Of a stretch of DNA of 64,000 nt, positions 37,050-46,990 are shown in pieces. Numbering within the stretch: position 1 is the stretch's first letter; each line of letters starts with the position of its first letter. Below the pieces are notes generated by a model. The model was not told the DNA's origin, searched no databases, and worked only from the letters and a program-made list of their open reading frames with translations. The stretch covers positions 496,001 to 560,000 of the forward strand of contig NZ_JAIMBW010000001.1 of the NCBI RefSeq assembly GCF_019195455.1, given 5' to 3'. Source of the stretch: Gymnodinialimonas phycosphaerae. GTDB lineage: Bacteria > Pseudomonadota > Alphaproteobacteria > Rhodobacterales > Rhodobacteraceae. A program made the translations under genes and the position numbers.

Positions 37050-38000
37050 ATGGACGCCCTGCGTCTGATCTGCTTTGCCAGCGGCTTCGTTGCCATGGCG
37101 GCGTTTGCGCCGGGGATTTCCTATGGGCAGGACGCCGGAGATGTCGCCGGGGATGTCGATGTGACTTCTGGCGTGGTCGGGGCGGATGCCGCGTTGGATG
37201 GGGACCCGCCGGGCGTCGCGGCCTTGCTGAATATTCCTGTAGAAGAAGATATCCTGCCCGAGGATTTGATCCCGCTGGAAGGTGTGTTGGACGACGTGCC
37301 GGAGATCAGCGCGCTGGCGCCCGCGTCCAGCCCGCGTCCCGTAGTGCGCGACAGCTGGGCCGTGCCCGTGGCGCGGTGGGACAACCACCCCCGTGGCGCC
37401 CAGTGGACGGCGGCGGTTCTGTCGGCGCTGCGCGGCCCCGGTGCGCCCTTGCTGGAGACGGAGCCGAACGACATCCGCGCCTGGTGTCCCGGCTACCTGG
37501 AGGCCACCCCCGCACAGCGGGCAGCGTTCTGGACTGGCCTTGTCTCGACCCTCGCATGGCATGAAAGCTCACATGATCCCCGCGCCGTTGGCGGCGGCGG
37601 GCAGTGGTTCGGGTTGGTGCAGATCGCGCCGGGAACGGCGCGGTGGCGCGATTGCGACGTCGGCTCGGGGGAGGCGCTGCTTAACGGGACGGCGAACCTG
37701 CGCTGCGGCATCCGCATCATGGGCATCACGGTGCCCCGCGACAATGTCATTTCCGATGGCATGCGCGGTGTGGCAGCCGATTGGGGACCGTTCCATTCCA
37801 GCCGCAAGCGGGAGGACATGCGCAACTGGGTCCGTCAGCAGGAGTATTGCCAGGCCCCGGCGCCCCGGATGCGGCCGGTGATGCGTCCGGTCGGCTTGGC
37901 GGAAGGGGCGATGACGTCGGATGCGGCTGCGTCCGACGTGCTGCCCGCCGCAATGGCGCGTCCCACGCTCCGCCCGGTGCCGCGTCCACAGCGCCTATAG
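37050..38000 (+). CDS. SLT-like secreted protein, second tandem paralogue
   Basis: A 316-residue relative of the preceding gene. It starts with a cleavable signal peptide (MDALRLICFASGFVAMAAFA), not a lipobox. Then comes an acidic linker of about 90 residues, and an SLT-like domain with TLAWHESSHDPRAVGGGG, WFGLVQIAPGTARW and GVAADWGPF. The cysteines match the first copy. A C-terminal Pro/Arg/Met tail of about 50 residues is additional. The ATG was chosen for its signal peptide; an upstream ATG at 36966 is also open. Tandem duplication followed by divergence is clear. Confidence 0.85.
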   Translation: MDALRLICFASGFVAMAAFAPGISYGQDAGDVAGDVDVTSGVVGADAALDGDPPGVAALLNIPVEEDILPEDLIPLEGVLDDVPEISALAPASSPRPVVRDSWAVPVARWDNHPRGAQWTAAVLSALRGPGAPLLETEPNDIRAWCPGYLEATPAQRAAFWTGLVSTLAWHESSHDPRAVGGGGQWFGLVQIAPGTARWRDCDVGSGEALLNGTANLRCGIRIMGITVPRDNVISDGMRGVAADWGPFHSSRKREDMRNWVRQQEYCQAPAPRMRPVMRPVGLAEGAMTSDAAASDVLPAAMARPTLRPVPRPQRL

Positions 38001-38003
38001 GCC

Positions 38004-38417
38004 TCAGGCCTGTTGGCGCACCGGGATGCCCCGGTTCGTGGCTTCACGGATCAGATCGTAGGGGTCGGGCAGACATTCCAGCGGCAAGACCACCTCGGTG
38101 CCATCCTCCAGCATCAGACCGATGCGGCGATTGGCGCCACGTTCCACGACCCTGAGGTAGGCGATCTGGGCGGTTGGAATGGCAAGGTCGTCCTGCCCTC
38201 CCATGATGTTCCAGGTCGATCCGGTCATCCTGATGCCGTAGGTCGGCACCCGTGTGATCTGCCACAGGCACATCAGCAGAGCGGGGACCATGAGCAGCAG
38301 CACATAGCCCGGTGAGATTTGCCAAAGAAAGACGGTGAGGGCGCTCAGTCCTGCAAAGCTGAGGATGCTAAGGCCGGTGCTGCCGGGACGTGTGGCATAT
38401 TCGAATGTATCTGTCAT
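38004..38417 (-). CDS. Two-helix membrane protein of unknown function
   Basis: A 137-residue protein. Two hydrophobic segments (LSILSFAGLSALTVFLW; YVLLLMVPALLMCLWQI) are followed by a small beta-rich cytosolic domain (IPTAQIAYLRVVERGANR, GTEVVLPLECL) that resembles a bacterial PH-like module. No catalytic residues stand out. The ATG start gives MTDTFEYATRPG; the open frame upstream is a Pro/Arg/Ala-rich shadow. It ends 3 bases from the SLT paralogue that converges on it. Confidence 0.68.
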   Translation of the reverse strand: MTDTFEYATRPGSTGLSILSFAGLSALTVFLWQISPGYVLLLMVPALLMCLWQITRVPTYGIRMTGSTWNIMGGQDDLAIPTAQIAYLRVVERGANRRIGLMLEDGTEVVLPLECLPDPYDLIREATNRGIPVRQQA

Positions 38418-38568
38418 GGCGATGATATAGCCGCCGAATTGTGCCCAGATTAGGGAACGCGCGGGGCCGCTGCGCGGCGCGCTTGGCGTAATTTTGCGGT
38501 GCCCCTGCGGCGCGCCGGCCACGATTGGACGATGGGCAAGATCAGCGCGGGCTGGTAGACCCGCAGGC

Positions 38569-39306
38569 ATGAGTGATTTGTCCGTGACGCCCGCGCGCAT
38601 TCCCGCCCTCGACATCGCCCGCACGGGCGCGCTGGTGGCGATGGCGCTGTTCCACTTTGTCTTCGATCTGGAGATGTTCGGCCACGTTGCCCCCGGTACG
38701 GCCACAAGCGGCCTGTGGCGGGCGTTGGCGGTGGCCACGGCGGGCGCGTTCCTGGCGCTGGCGGGCGCAGGGTTGTGGCTGGCCCATGGGGGCGGCATCC
38801 GCTGGGCCGCGTTCTGGCGCCGCTTCGCGATCATCGCCGGGGCGGCCCTCTTGGTCAGCATCGGCACCTATATCGCCTTCCCCCACGCTTTCGTCTTCTT
38901 CGGCATCCTCCATTCCATCGCGCTCTGCAGCCTGCTGGGCCTTGCCGCCCTGCGCCTCCCGGTCGTGGCAATCGCGGCGCTGGCTGTGGCGGTGTTCTAC
39001 GCCCCGGACTATCTGCGCAGCGACGCCTTCAACGCGCCGTACTGGTGGTGGACGGGCCTGCAAACCATCCCTTTAAGCACAGTGGACTATGAGCCGGTCT
39101 TTCCGTGGTTCGCTGCGTTCCTGATGGGGATGGCCGCGTCGAAATGGGCGGCGCACGTAGGGCTCTGGGCGCGCCTGTCCACGCCGACCCCGTCGCGCAC
39201 CGCCCACCTGGCGGGGCTGCCGGGGCGCCATTCCCTGCTGATCTACCTGGTGCACCAGCCCGTCTTGATCGCCCTGGTCTGGAGCGCCACGCAACTGATG
39301 CGTTAG
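38569..39306 (+). CDS. DUF1624 / heparan-alpha-glucosaminide N-acetyltransferase-like membrane protein
   Basis: A 245-residue multi-pass membrane protein with the acyltransferase-like start RIPALDIARTGALVAMALFH, followed by FDLEMFGH and about seven hydrophobic helices. HSIALCSLLGLAAL and GRHSLLIYLVHQPVLI are typical of the DUF1624/HGSNAT catalytic group, which moves acetyl groups across the membrane. The target in bacteria is unknown. The stop overlaps the pepN stop by three bases on the other strand. Confidence 0.88.
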   Translation: MSDLSVTPARIPALDIARTGALVAMALFHFVFDLEMFGHVAPGTATSGLWRALAVATAGAFLALAGAGLWLAHGGGIRWAAFWRRFAIIAGAALLVSIGTYIAFPHAFVFFGILHSIALCSLLGLAALRLPVVAIAALAVAVFYAPDYLRSDAFNAPYWWWTGLQTIPLSTVDYEPVFPWFAAFLMGMAASKWAAHVGLWARLSTPTPSRTAHLAGLPGRHSLLIYLVHQPVLIALVWSATQLMR

Positions 39307-41876
39307 TCGCCGCGCATGCGCGAGACCATCTCGCCCAGATCCCGGCTCAGGCCCGGCGCGGTGGCGATCCGGTCAAGCGCCTCCAGCATCAGCGCCTGGC
39401 GGTCCGCATCATAGCGGCGCCACGTCTCGAAGGCCGTCGACATGCGTGCGGCGGTTTGCGGGTTTGCCCCGTCCATCTTGATCAACCAATCGGCGACAAA
39501 GGCGTAGCCCGCCCCGGAAGGGTCGTGGAAGGCGGCGGGGTTGGCGATCAGCCCCCCCAGGAGAGAGCGGAACCGGTTGGGGTTCTTCCAGTCGAACAAG
39601 GTGTGGCGGCTGAGGTCTTGTGCCACCTGTAGCGCCTCGGAGGCGGGCGCGCTGGCGACGGAAATCATGAACCACTTGTCCATCACCAAGCGGTCCTCGC
39701 GCCATTGCGCCTCGAACGCCTGCGCCGCCTCGCGGTCATCGCCCTTGATCAGGACCGACAGGGCCGCAAGCTGGTCTGTCATATTGGTAGCGTCCGCGAA
39801 TTGCGCCCGCGCGAGGGCCAGATCCTGCGGCGTGCTCAGCAACATCAGCGCGGTATTGCGTAGGGCGCGCTTGCCCGCGCTGTCGGCATCGGGGGTGTAG
39901 TCGGGGCCGGGATCGAGGTCGAGATAGTAACGCGTCAGAATGTCTTTCAGCCCGTCCCCGACTGCGGCCATCCGGCCATCCCGCACCTGGGCGATGATAA
40001 GCGGGTCGGGTACCAGGCCGGCGTCGACGACGGCTTGGGTCAGGTCATCCTCGGAAGGGAAGGTCAGCACCAGCGCGATGAAGGCCGGGTCGAGGCTTTC
40101 GTCGGTGCAAAAATCTTGCAGGGCACTCAGGACCATGTCACGCCGGGCGACCTGTTCAGGAGAGGTCCCTTGCCCCGTGATTTCCGCCACCAGAACCTCG
40201 CGCAGCAGGCTGCGCGCGGCCTCCCACCGGTTGAAGGGATCGGTGTCGTGGGCCAGCAACAACGCGCGGTCCTGGGCCGAAAGGGCGGCATCCAGCACCA
40301 CCGGCGCCGAGAAGCCCCTCAAAAGCGAGGGCACGACGTGATCCGGCGCGGTGCCGCCGCCGAGATCCTTGAGGTCGAAGACCAGATCAAGGTTGGGGCT
40401 GTCGAGATCCATCAGCGTTGAGGGCAGGATTTCGGTGCCGTCCCCCGCCAGCAGCCCAAGGACAACGGGGATCTTGGCAGGTTCCTTCATCGGCTGGCCG
40501 GGGGTCGGCGGGACCTCTTGGCTGAGCGACAGATGCAGGGTGTCGCCGTCGCGTCGCCAGGACGCGCTGACCTTCGGCGTGCCCGCCTGGCTGTACCAAC
40601 GCTTGAATTGGCTAAGGTCGGTGGCCGCGACCTCTTCAAAGCAGGCGAGCCAATCCTCGATCGTGCAGGCCTGCCCATCGTGGCGGTTGAAATACAGCTC
40701 GCATCCCGCACGGTAGAGGTCCGCCCCCAGGTAGGTGCGCAACATGCCGATAACCTCGGCGCCTTTCTCGTAGACGGTGGCGGTGTAGAAGTTGTTGATC
40801 TCGATATAGGATTCCGGGCGGACGTTATGGGCCAGGGGGCCTGCATCCTCGCGGAATTGACGCGCGCGCAGTTGCAGGACATTGCCGATCCGCTCGACCG
40901 GGGCGCTGCGCATGTCGCCGCTGAACTGCTGGTCGCGGAAGACGGTGAGGCCTTCTTTCAGGCACAGCTGGAACCAGTCGCGGCAAGTGATGCGGTTGCC
41001 GGTCCAATTGTGGAAGTATTCATGGGCTACGATGGCCTCGATGAAGGCATAGTCCCGGTCTGTCGCGGTCTCGGGCGAGGCGAGGACATACTTGGAGTTG
41101 AAAATGTTCAGCCCCTTGTTCTCCATCGCGCCCATGTTGAAGTCGTCCACGGCGACGATGTTGAAGACGGACAGGTCGTATTCACGGCCATATTCCGTCT
41201 CGTCCCACCGCATGGAGCGTTTCAGCGCGTCCATGGCGTAGGCGCATTTGTCCTCATCCCCCGGCCGGACCCAGATGTTGAGCGCCACATCGGCACCGGA
41301 GGCGGTGGTGAAGGTGTCGGAATGTGCCACCAGATCGCCCGCCACCAATGCGAACAGGTACGCGGGCTTGGGCCAGGGATCGTGCCAAGTGTCGCCATCG
41401 GCATTGCCGTTGGACAGTTTCACCGGCAGGTCACTGTCGATGTGCACCGTAAAGGGCGCCATCACGTCCGGGCGGTCGGGGTAGTAGGTGATCTTGCGAA
41501 ATCCCTCGGCCTCGCACTGGGTGCAATACATGCCGTTCGACATATAGAGGCCTTCGAGGGCGGTATTGGCCTGGGGGTTAATCTGGACCTCGGCCTCCCA
41601 GGTGAAGGGGGCGTCGGGGACGGCGCAGATCAGGCCAGTGTCGGTGACGCGGGGCGTGACGGGGGTGCCATCGATATGGGCGCTGATAAGGTTAAGCCCC
41701 TCGCCATGAAGGAAAAAGGTCGGATCCGTGGCGGCGGGATTGGGTCGGAAAGCAATCTTTGAACGGACGCGCGTGGCGGTTGGGTGGAGGGTGAAGGTCA
41801 GCTCGACGCTGTCGATTTCAAAGCTGAAAGGAGTGTAATCGGCAAGGCGCGTAGGTTGTGGGGCGACAGCATTCAT
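39303..41876 (-). CDS. pepN: Aminopeptidase N
   Basis: An M1 zinc metallo-aminopeptidase of 857 residues that trims peptides in the cytosol. The exopeptidase motif GAMENKGLNIF and the zinc site VAHEYFHNWTGNR with the third ligand in CLKEGLTVFRD are intact; the catalytic tyrosine region is YEKGAEVIGML. The C-terminal half is the usual helical domain. The start MNAVAPQPTRLADYTPF has a GGAGG 9 bases ahead; the open frame extends another 262 codons over the photolyase gene but is a shadow. It converges on the DUF1624 gene. Confidence 0.98.
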   Translation of the reverse strand: MNAVAPQPTRLADYTPFSFEIDSVELTFTLHPTATRVRSKIAFRPNPAATDPTFFLHGEGLNLISAHIDGTPVTPRVTDTGLICAVPDAPFTWEAEVQINPQANTALEGLYMSNGMYCTQCEAEGFRKITYYPDRPDVMAPFTVHIDSDLPVKLSNGNADGDTWHDPWPKPAYLFALVAGDLVAHSDTFTTASGADVALNIWVRPGDEDKCAYAMDALKRSMRWDETEYGREYDLSVFNIVAVDDFNMGAMENKGLNIFNSKYVLASPETATDRDYAFIEAIVAHEYFHNWTGNRITCRDWFQLCLKEGLTVFRDQQFSGDMRSAPVERIGNVLQLRARQFREDAGPLAHNVRPESYIEINNFYTATVYEKGAEVIGMLRTYLGADLYRAGCELYFNRHDGQACTIEDWLACFEEVAATDLSQFKRWYSQAGTPKVSASWRRDGDTLHLSLSQEVPPTPGQPMKEPAKIPVVLGLLAGDGTEILPSTLMDLDSPNLDLVFDLKDLGGGTAPDHVVPSLLRGFSAPVVLDAALSAQDRALLLAHDTDPFNRWEAARSLLREVLVAEITGQGTSPEQVARRDMVLSALQDFCTDESLDPAFIALVLTFPSEDDLTQAVVDAGLVPDPLIIAQVRDGRMAAVGDGLKDILTRYYLDLDPGPDYTPDADSAGKRALRNTALMLLSTPQDLALARAQFADATNMTDQLAALSVLIKGDDREAAQAFEAQWREDRLVMDKWFMISVASAPASEALQVAQDLSRHTLFDWKNPNRFRSLLGGLIANPAAFHDPSGAGYAFVADWLIKMDGANPQTAARMSTAFETWRRYDADRQALMLEALDRIATAPGLSRDLGEMVSRMRGD

Positions 41877-41972
41877 TCTTGGTCCTCCGGTTTGGGGGGA
41901 ACGTAGGGCGCGGTGCCGGGGGCTGCAATGGGGCAGCTTGAATGCCTCTGCGAATCTGCTACCTGTGACGTG

Positions 41973-43511
41973 ATGAAAGGTGTTCTTGTTTTGTTCAAGC
42001 GTGACCTGCGGGTGCAGGACAACCCGGCGCTGGCTTTGGCGGCGACGCGGGGCGGGGCTGTGTTGCCGGTTTTCGTGGCCGAGCCCGAGGCTTGGGCACA
42101 GGCGGACGCCTCCGCCCGGCAATGGCGGTTCGTGGCTGAAAGCCTGGCCGAACTGCGGGCGGATCTGGCGGCGCTTGGGGCACCGCTTCTGGTGCGCCGG
42201 GGCGAGATGGTGGAGGTCCTCGCCACGCTTTGCGCGGCCCACAACGTGGGCGAGATCATCAGCACGGAAGAGACCGGCAACCTTTGGAGCTACGCCCGCG
42301 ATCGCCGTGTCGCGGCATGGGCGCGGGGGGCTGGCGTGGTCTGGACCGAGGTGCCGCAGTTGGGCGTGCAGCGGCGCTTGCGCTCGCGCGATGGATGGGC
42401 AGGCGGGCGGCAGGCGATGATGCGGCAGGGGCAAGTCCCTGTTCCAAGGGGGCTTTCGGGCGTGGTAGAGGATATCGGCGCAATTCCCGACGCCCGCGAC
42501 CTTGCGCTGGCCTTCGACCCCTGTCCCGGTCGCCAGAAGGGCGGACGCGCGGCGGGTCTCGCCTCCTACGCCTCGTTCCTGACCGAGCGGGGGCAGGACT
42601 ACCGCCGCGCGATGGCCTCGCCGCTGGACGGGGCCTTGGCCTGCTCGCGCCTGTCTCCGCACCTGGCCTGGGGCACGCTGTCACCGCGTGAGGTGCTGCA
42701 CGGCGTGGCCGCCCGGCGCGCTGAGCTAAAGGGGACGAAAGACGGCTGGCTTGGCAGTTTGCGCAGCTTCGAGGCCCGCGTGGCCTGGCGCGATCACTTC
42801 ATGCAAAAGCTGGAGACGCAGCCATCGATCGAGATCCGTTGCCTGCATTCCGCCTATGAAGACCTTCGCCCGCGCACGCCCGACCCCGCGCGCCTGCGGG
42901 CGTGGGAAACGGGCCAAACCGGCATCCCCTTCGTGGATGCCTGCATGCGCTCGCTGGTGGCCACCGGTTGGCTCAACTTCCGCATGCGCGCCATGCTGGT
43001 GTCGGTGGCCTCCTATCATTTGTGGCTTGATTGGCGCGCCACCGGTCCGCATCTGGCGCGGATGTTCACCGACTACGAGCCCGGCATCCATTGGCCGCAG
43101 ATGCAGATGCAATCGGGCACGACGGGGATGAACACGATCCGCATCTACAACCCGGTGAAACAGGGCCAGGACCAGGACCCAAGTGGCGCGTTCACGCTGG
43201 CGTGGTGCCCGGAATTGCGAGAGGTACCAGACGCTTACCTGCAAACGCCTTGGGCTTGGGACGGGGCCGGGCGCCTCTTGGGGCGCCGGTATCCCGCGCC
43301 CATCGTCGACGTGGCCGAGGCCGCCCGCGCCGCCCGTGACCGCGCCTTCGCGTTGCGCCGGGGTGATCGGTTCCACCATGAGGCGGCACAAATCATTCGC
43401 AAGCACGCCAGCCGCAGGGATAGCGGTGCCGGGCGGCATTTCGTCAACGACCGCGCCCCCCGCCGCCCGCGCAACAAGGCGCCCAACGGTCAACTTGACC
43501 TCGGCCTGTGA
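41973..43511 (+). CDS. Deoxyribodipyrimidine photolyase / cryptochrome family protein
   Basis: A 512-residue flavoprotein. The Rossmann antenna domain starts KGVLVLFKRDLRVQDNPAL, with ISTEETGNLWSYARDRRV. The FAD-binding helical domain shows SRLSPHLAWGTLSPREVL, FVDACMRSLVATGWLNFRMR and GIHWPQMQMQSGTTGMNTIR. The chain ends with a basic tail (FVNDRAPRRPRNKAP). The N..W..R and FRMR signatures suit a DNA-repair photolyase or a related cryptochrome; the exact subclass cannot be told by eye. It precedes lexA convergently, linking two DNA-damage genes. Confidence 0.92.
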   Translation: MKGVLVLFKRDLRVQDNPALALAATRGGAVLPVFVAEPEAWAQADASARQWRFVAESLAELRADLAALGAPLLVRRGEMVEVLATLCAAHNVGEIISTEETGNLWSYARDRRVAAWARGAGVVWTEVPQLGVQRRLRSRDGWAGGRQAMMRQGQVPVPRGLSGVVEDIGAIPDARDLALAFDPCPGRQKGGRAAGLASYASFLTERGQDYRRAMASPLDGALACSRLSPHLAWGTLSPREVLHGVAARRAELKGTKDGWLGSLRSFEARVAWRDHFMQKLETQPSIEIRCLHSAYEDLRPRTPDPARLRAWETGQTGIPFVDACMRSLVATGWLNFRMRAMLVSVASYHLWLDWRATGPHLARMFTDYEPGIHWPQMQMQSGTTGMNTIRIYNPVKQGQDQDPSGAFTLAWCPELREVPDAYLQTPWAWDGAGRLLGRRYPAPIVDVAEAARAARDRAFALRRGDRFHHEAAQIIRKHASRRDSGAGRHFVNDRAPRRPRNKAPNGQLDLGL

Positions 43512-43712
43512 TGCGCAGGTCCCTCATTCCCCGTTCTGCAAATATCCCCGCCGGAGGCATCGAAGTCTTTCAGAATGACCGCCCTGCGGCCCGAGGCGCA
43601 CCACCGTGCCACGCACTTGAACGTGCGGCTTGCCCGGCGATTGTCTGAAAGAGCGCAATTCCCCCGGCGTCCTGGCCAAAGTGGCCGGGCCGGGGCCATG
43701 GCGAAGGCCCCT

Positions 43713-44399
43713 TCAATACGTGCGGATCAATCCCACAAGTTTGCCCTGAACCTTCACCTGATCGTCGCGGAACACCCGCGTCTCATAGGCCGGGTTCGCT
43801 GCTTCCAACGCGATCATGCCGCCCTTGCGCCGCAAGCGCTTCAGGGTGGCCTCATGGTCTTCCACCAGCGCCACGACGATATCGCCGTTATCCGCGGTCG
43901 AGCCTTCTTCGATCACCACGATGTCTCCATCGTTGATGCCCGCGTCGATCATGGAGTCGCCTTTGACCTCAAGGGCATAATGATTACGTCCGGTTCCCAG
44001 CATCTGCTCGGGCACCGCCACGTGAGAAGCCACCTGGCTGATCGCCTCGATCGGTACACCGGCCGCGATCTTGCCCATCACCGGCACATCGCGCGCATTG
44101 GCCGCTTGCACAGGCATCGCGCCCGCCGGAGGGTCGACCCTGTCGCCTTCGATGACCCGTGGCGCAAAGCCGCCGTCGCGCATTGCATCGGGCATTTTCA
44201 CGATTTCGATGGCGCGGGCGCGGTGGGCGAGCCTGCGGATGAACCCGCGCTCTTCCAGCGCTGTGATCAGCCGATGGATCCCGGATTTCGAGCGCAGGTC
44301 CAGCGCCTCTTTCATCTCGTCAAACGAGGGCGGCACACCATCGCGCTGCATCCGTTTGTGAATGAACTCCAGTAGGTCGCGTTGTTTGCGCGTCAGCAT
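43713..44399 (-). CDS. lexA: LexA repressor
   Basis: The SOS-response repressor, 228 residues. The winged helix-turn-helix domain is [18 protein letters not shown] and [20 protein letters not shown]. The latent protease has the cleavage loop with Ala-Gly in [11 protein letters not shown], the nucleophile serine in [10 protein letters not shown] and the lysine in [14 protein letters not shown]. An exact LexA operator and consensus promoter lie upstream, so it controls itself. It faces the photolyase gene. Confidence 0.98.
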   Translation of the reverse strand: MLTRKQRDLLEFIHKRMQRDGVPPSFDEMKEALDLRSKSGIHRLITALEERGFIRRLAHRARAIEIVKMPDAMRDGGFAPRVIEGDRVDPPAGAMPVQAANARDVPVMGKIAAGVPIEAISQVASHVAVPEQMLGTGRNHYALEVKGDSMIDAGINDGDIVVIEEGSTADNGDIVVALVEDHEATLKRLRRKGGMIALEAANPAYETRVFRDDQVKVQGKLVGLIRTY

Positions 44400-44470
44400 G
44401 CCCGTCTCCCTCGCGATGGTCCGGCGGTTTCCGCCGGAAGTGCGGCACATTCCGTGCCCGTTCAGGTTAT

Positions 44471-44485
44471 GTTCTATACATGTTC
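44471..44485 (-). promoter_or_regulatory. LexA operator (SOS box)
   Basis: GAACATGTATAGAAC on the minus strand is an exact GAAC-N7-GAAC, the alphaproteobacterial SOS box. It lies 72 bases before the lexA start and covers the -10 element of the promoter. Confidence 0.95.
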
Positions 44486-44500
44486 CAAACAACCTGTCAA
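44473..44500 (-). promoter_or_regulatory. lexA promoter, housekeeping type
   Basis: TTGACA (-35) and TATAGA (-10) are 16 bases apart on the minus strand. The -10 hexamer is within the SOS box, so LexA binding must block RNA polymerase. Confidence 0.9.
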
Positions 44501-44507
44501 CGAATCA

Positions 44508-45704
44508 TCAGAACATCGCGTTGAGCGCCACGTATTCCACGATGTCACCCGCCCGCGCGCGCGCCGCGTCGACCGGGCGCACCAGCAGACCAGAGGCCCC
44601 CGACAGGACCGTCAGAAGCGAGCTGTCCTGGCGCCCGTAGGGCGTGATCACCGGCAAATCGTCCCCGGCAGAGACTTCGGCGCGCATGTAGTGCTCACGC
44701 GGGCCATTGGCATCTAGATCCGCACCGAGCCGCGCGCGCAGGCGCGGCCGCGCGGTGCCGGGAAGCCCCATCATCGCGTGCAGCATCGGGATCAGGAACA
44801 GCTCTCCACATACCATCGCAGACACCGGGTTTCCCGGAAGCCCCAACAGCACGGCATCGCCTAAGCGTCCGGCCATCAAGGGTTTTCCGGGGCGCATGGC
44901 GATCTTGTAGAAGGCGCGCTCCAACCCGCGCGCCGCAGCAACTTCGCCCACCAGATCATGGTCCCCGACCGAAGCACCGCCCACGGTCACGATCAGATCG
45001 GAACCGGCGGCCAGGTCGAACACCTGCTCCAGGCTCTCGCGTCTGTCGCGCGCAATCGGCAAAAGACGCGCTTCAGCGCCCTCGGCCTCGATCCGGGCCT
45101 TCAGCCCGTAGGTGTTGGAGGCGATGATCTGGTCCGGGCGCGGCGTCTCGCCCGGCGAGACCAATTCATCTCCCGTGGCAATCAGCGCCACCGTGGGCTT
45201 GCGCGAGACGGTCAGTTTGGGGGCATTCATGGCCGCCGCCAGCGCCACGTCGGCAGGCGACAGGCGGCGCGGCGCACTCATCCCATCGCCCGCCATGAAA
45301 TCCGCACCCGAGGGGCGCACGTTGAGGCTGGACCCGAGGGACCGGGACAGGGTGATCCGATCCCCGTCACGCTCCACATCTTCCTGGATGACGACACGGT
45401 CCGTGCCCTCGGGCAGGGGCGCACCGGTGAAAATCCGCAAGGCCTCTCCGGGGCCGATGGTGCCTTGCCAATAGTGGCCCGCGGGGGCTTCGCCCACGAC
45501 CTTCAGGCGACGGCCGGGAATGGCTTCCATATCGCGCAGGGCATAGCCGTCCATGGCGCTGGCGCTGAACGGCGGCTGATCGCGGGTGGCCGTCACGGGC
45601 GCGGCCAGCACCCGGCCCCCGGCTTGGGCCAACGGCACGGTTTCCGTGCCCACGGGCTGCGCAAGGGTGAGGCAGGCGGAAAGGGCCTCTTCGACGGAGA
45701 TCAT
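44508..45704 (-). CDS. moeA: Molybdopterin molybdenumtransferase MoeA
   Basis: Inserts molybdate into adenylated molybdopterin. The 398-residue protein shows [46 protein letters not shown] and [16 protein letters not shown], the typical MoeA/gephyrin signatures, and [16 protein letters not shown] near the end. ATG overlaps the moaC stop (ATGA), so the two are coupled. It lies directly before the lexA promoter. Confidence 0.97.
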   Translation of the reverse strand: MISVEEALSACLTLAQPVGTETVPLAQAGGRVLAAPVTATRDQPPFSASAMDGYALRDMEAIPGRRLKVVGEAPAGHYWQGTIGPGEALRIFTGAPLPEGTDRVVIQEDVERDGDRITLSRSLGSSLNVRPSGADFMAGDGMSAPRRLSPADVALAAAMNAPKLTVSRKPTVALIATGDELVSPGETPRPDQIIASNTYGLKARIEAEGAEARLLPIARDRRESLEQVFDLAAGSDLIVTVGGASVGDHDLVGEVAAARGLERAFYKIAMRPGKPLMAGRLGDAVLLGLPGNPVSAMVCGELFLIPMLHAMMGLPGTARPRLRARLGADLDANGPREHYMRAEVSAGDDLPVITPYGRQDSSLLTVLSGASGLLVRPVDAARARAGDIVEYVALNAMF

Positions 45705-46180
45705 TCGGATGCCTCAAACCGCCCGGACTTGCCGCCGTCTTTAAGAACGACCCGCAAGCCCCCGATTTCCATCGTCTTTTCCGCCGCTTTCAACATGTCA
45801 TAGACCGTCAGTGCGGCGGTGGAGGCGGCGGTAAGCGCCTCCATCTCAACGCCCGTCTGCCCCGAGGTCTTGACCGTTGCGGTGATGCGCACGCCCGGCA
45901 GGGTGCGGTCGGGCGACAGGTCGACCGCGACCTTGGTGATTGGCAAGGGGTGGCAAAGCGGGATCAGATCGGCGCAGCGTTTCGCGCCCATGATCCCGGC
46001 CAGCCGTGCAACGCCCAAAACATCGCCCTTTTTCGCGGTGCCCTGTTCAACCAAATCGAGCGTTTCAGGGGCCATCTTGATGAAGGCCTGGGCCACGGCG
46101 ATGCGGTCTGTCACCGCCTTGTCGGAGACGTCAACCATATGGGCGTGGCCTGCGCCGTCGAAGTGGGTCAGCTCAGCCAT
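45701..46180 (-). CDS. moaC: Cyclic pyranopterin monophosphate synthase MoaC
   Basis: Makes cyclic pyranopterin monophosphate, the first stable intermediate of molybdenum cofactor, with MoaA. The 159-residue protein has the family core [20 protein letters not shown] and [20 protein letters not shown] with the catalytic lysine and aspartate further on. Its ATG shares a base with the trpC stop (TGATG) and its end overlaps moeA, so three genes are chained. Confidence 0.98.
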   Translation of the reverse strand: MAELTHFDGAGHAHMVDVSDKAVTDRIAVAQAFIKMAPETLDLVEQGTAKKGDVLGVARLAGIMGAKRCADLIPLCHPLPITKVAVDLSPDRTLPGVRITATVKTSGQTGVEMEALTAASTAALTVYDMLKAAEKTMEIGGLRVVLKDGGKSGRFEASE

Positions 46181-46974
46181 CAGACAGGATCCGCCAGCAG
46201 GGCGCGGGTGGCGGCGGTGACGTCGTCTTGGCGCATCAGGCTTTCGCCGATCAGGAAGGTGCGCGCACCCACGCGGGCCATATCGGCCAGATCGGCGGGC
46301 GTGAAGAGGCCGGATTCGCTGATCACCATTCGGTCCGAGGGGACGCGGGCGGCCAGGGTGCGGGTGGTGTCGAGCGAGGTCTCGAACGTATTCAGGTTAC
46401 GGTTGTTGATGCCCAGAAGCGGGGATTTCAGGGCCATTGCGCGGTCAAGTTCCGCGCCGTCGTGCACCTCGATCAGCGCGTCCATGCCGTGGGCGCGGGC
46501 GGCGTCTTCCAGCTCGGCGGCCTGCGTGTCACTGACGGACGCCATGATGATCAGGATGCAATCGGCGCCCCAGGCGCGGGCCTCGGCGACCTGGTAGGTG
46601 TCGTAGAGGAAATCCTTACGCAGACAGGGGAGCGACACGGCGGCGCGGGCTTGGCGCAGGTATTCTGGCGCGCCCTGGAATGACGGCGTGTCGGTCAGCA
46701 CGGAAAGACAGGTCGCGCCGCCCGCCGCATAGGCCTGCGCCAGCGCGGGCGGGTCGAAGTCGGCGCGGATCAGGCCCTTGGAGGGGCTGGCCTTCTTGAT
46801 TTCTGCGATCAGGCCATAGCCGCTGGATTGCGCGGCCCAAAGCGCATCGGCAAAGCCGCGCACGGGCGACGCAGCCTTGGCGGCGGCTTCCACATCGGCA
46901 AGCGGACGCGCGGCCTTCGCAGCGGCCACCTCATCCAGCTTGTAGGCTTTGATCTTGTCTAGAATGGTGCTCAT
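46180..46974 (-). CDS. trpC: Indole-3-glycerol phosphate synthase
   Basis: Ring closure to indole-3-glycerol phosphate, the fourth step of tryptophan synthesis. The 264-residue beta/alpha barrel has the N-terminal [40 protein letters not shown] with the catalytic lysine, and [15 protein letters not shown] at MSTILDKIK is family-like; the open frame extends upstream without merit. It ends in a TGATG junction with moaC, an unusual join between tryptophan and molybdenum cofactor synthesis that is common in this order. Confidence 0.98.
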   Translation of the reverse strand: MSTILDKIKAYKLDEVAAAKAARPLADVEAAAKAASPVRGFADALWAAQSSGYGLIAEIKKASPSKGLIRADFDPPALAQAYAAGGATCLSVLTDTPSFQGAPEYLRQARAAVSLPCLRKDFLYDTYQVAEARAWGADCILIIMASVSDTQAAELEDAARAHGMDALIEVHDGAELDRAMALKSPLLGINNRNLNTFETSLDTTRTLAARVPSDRMVISESGLFTPADLADMARVGARTFLIGESLMRQDDVTAATRALLADPV

Positions 46975-46990
46975 GGCTCTGGTTCTTAGG

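Noticed and set aside
41877..42662. 262-codon upstream extension of the pepN frame
   Set aside because: Overlaps the photolyase gene on the other strand; the ATG with GGAGG at MNAVAPQP fits the family.
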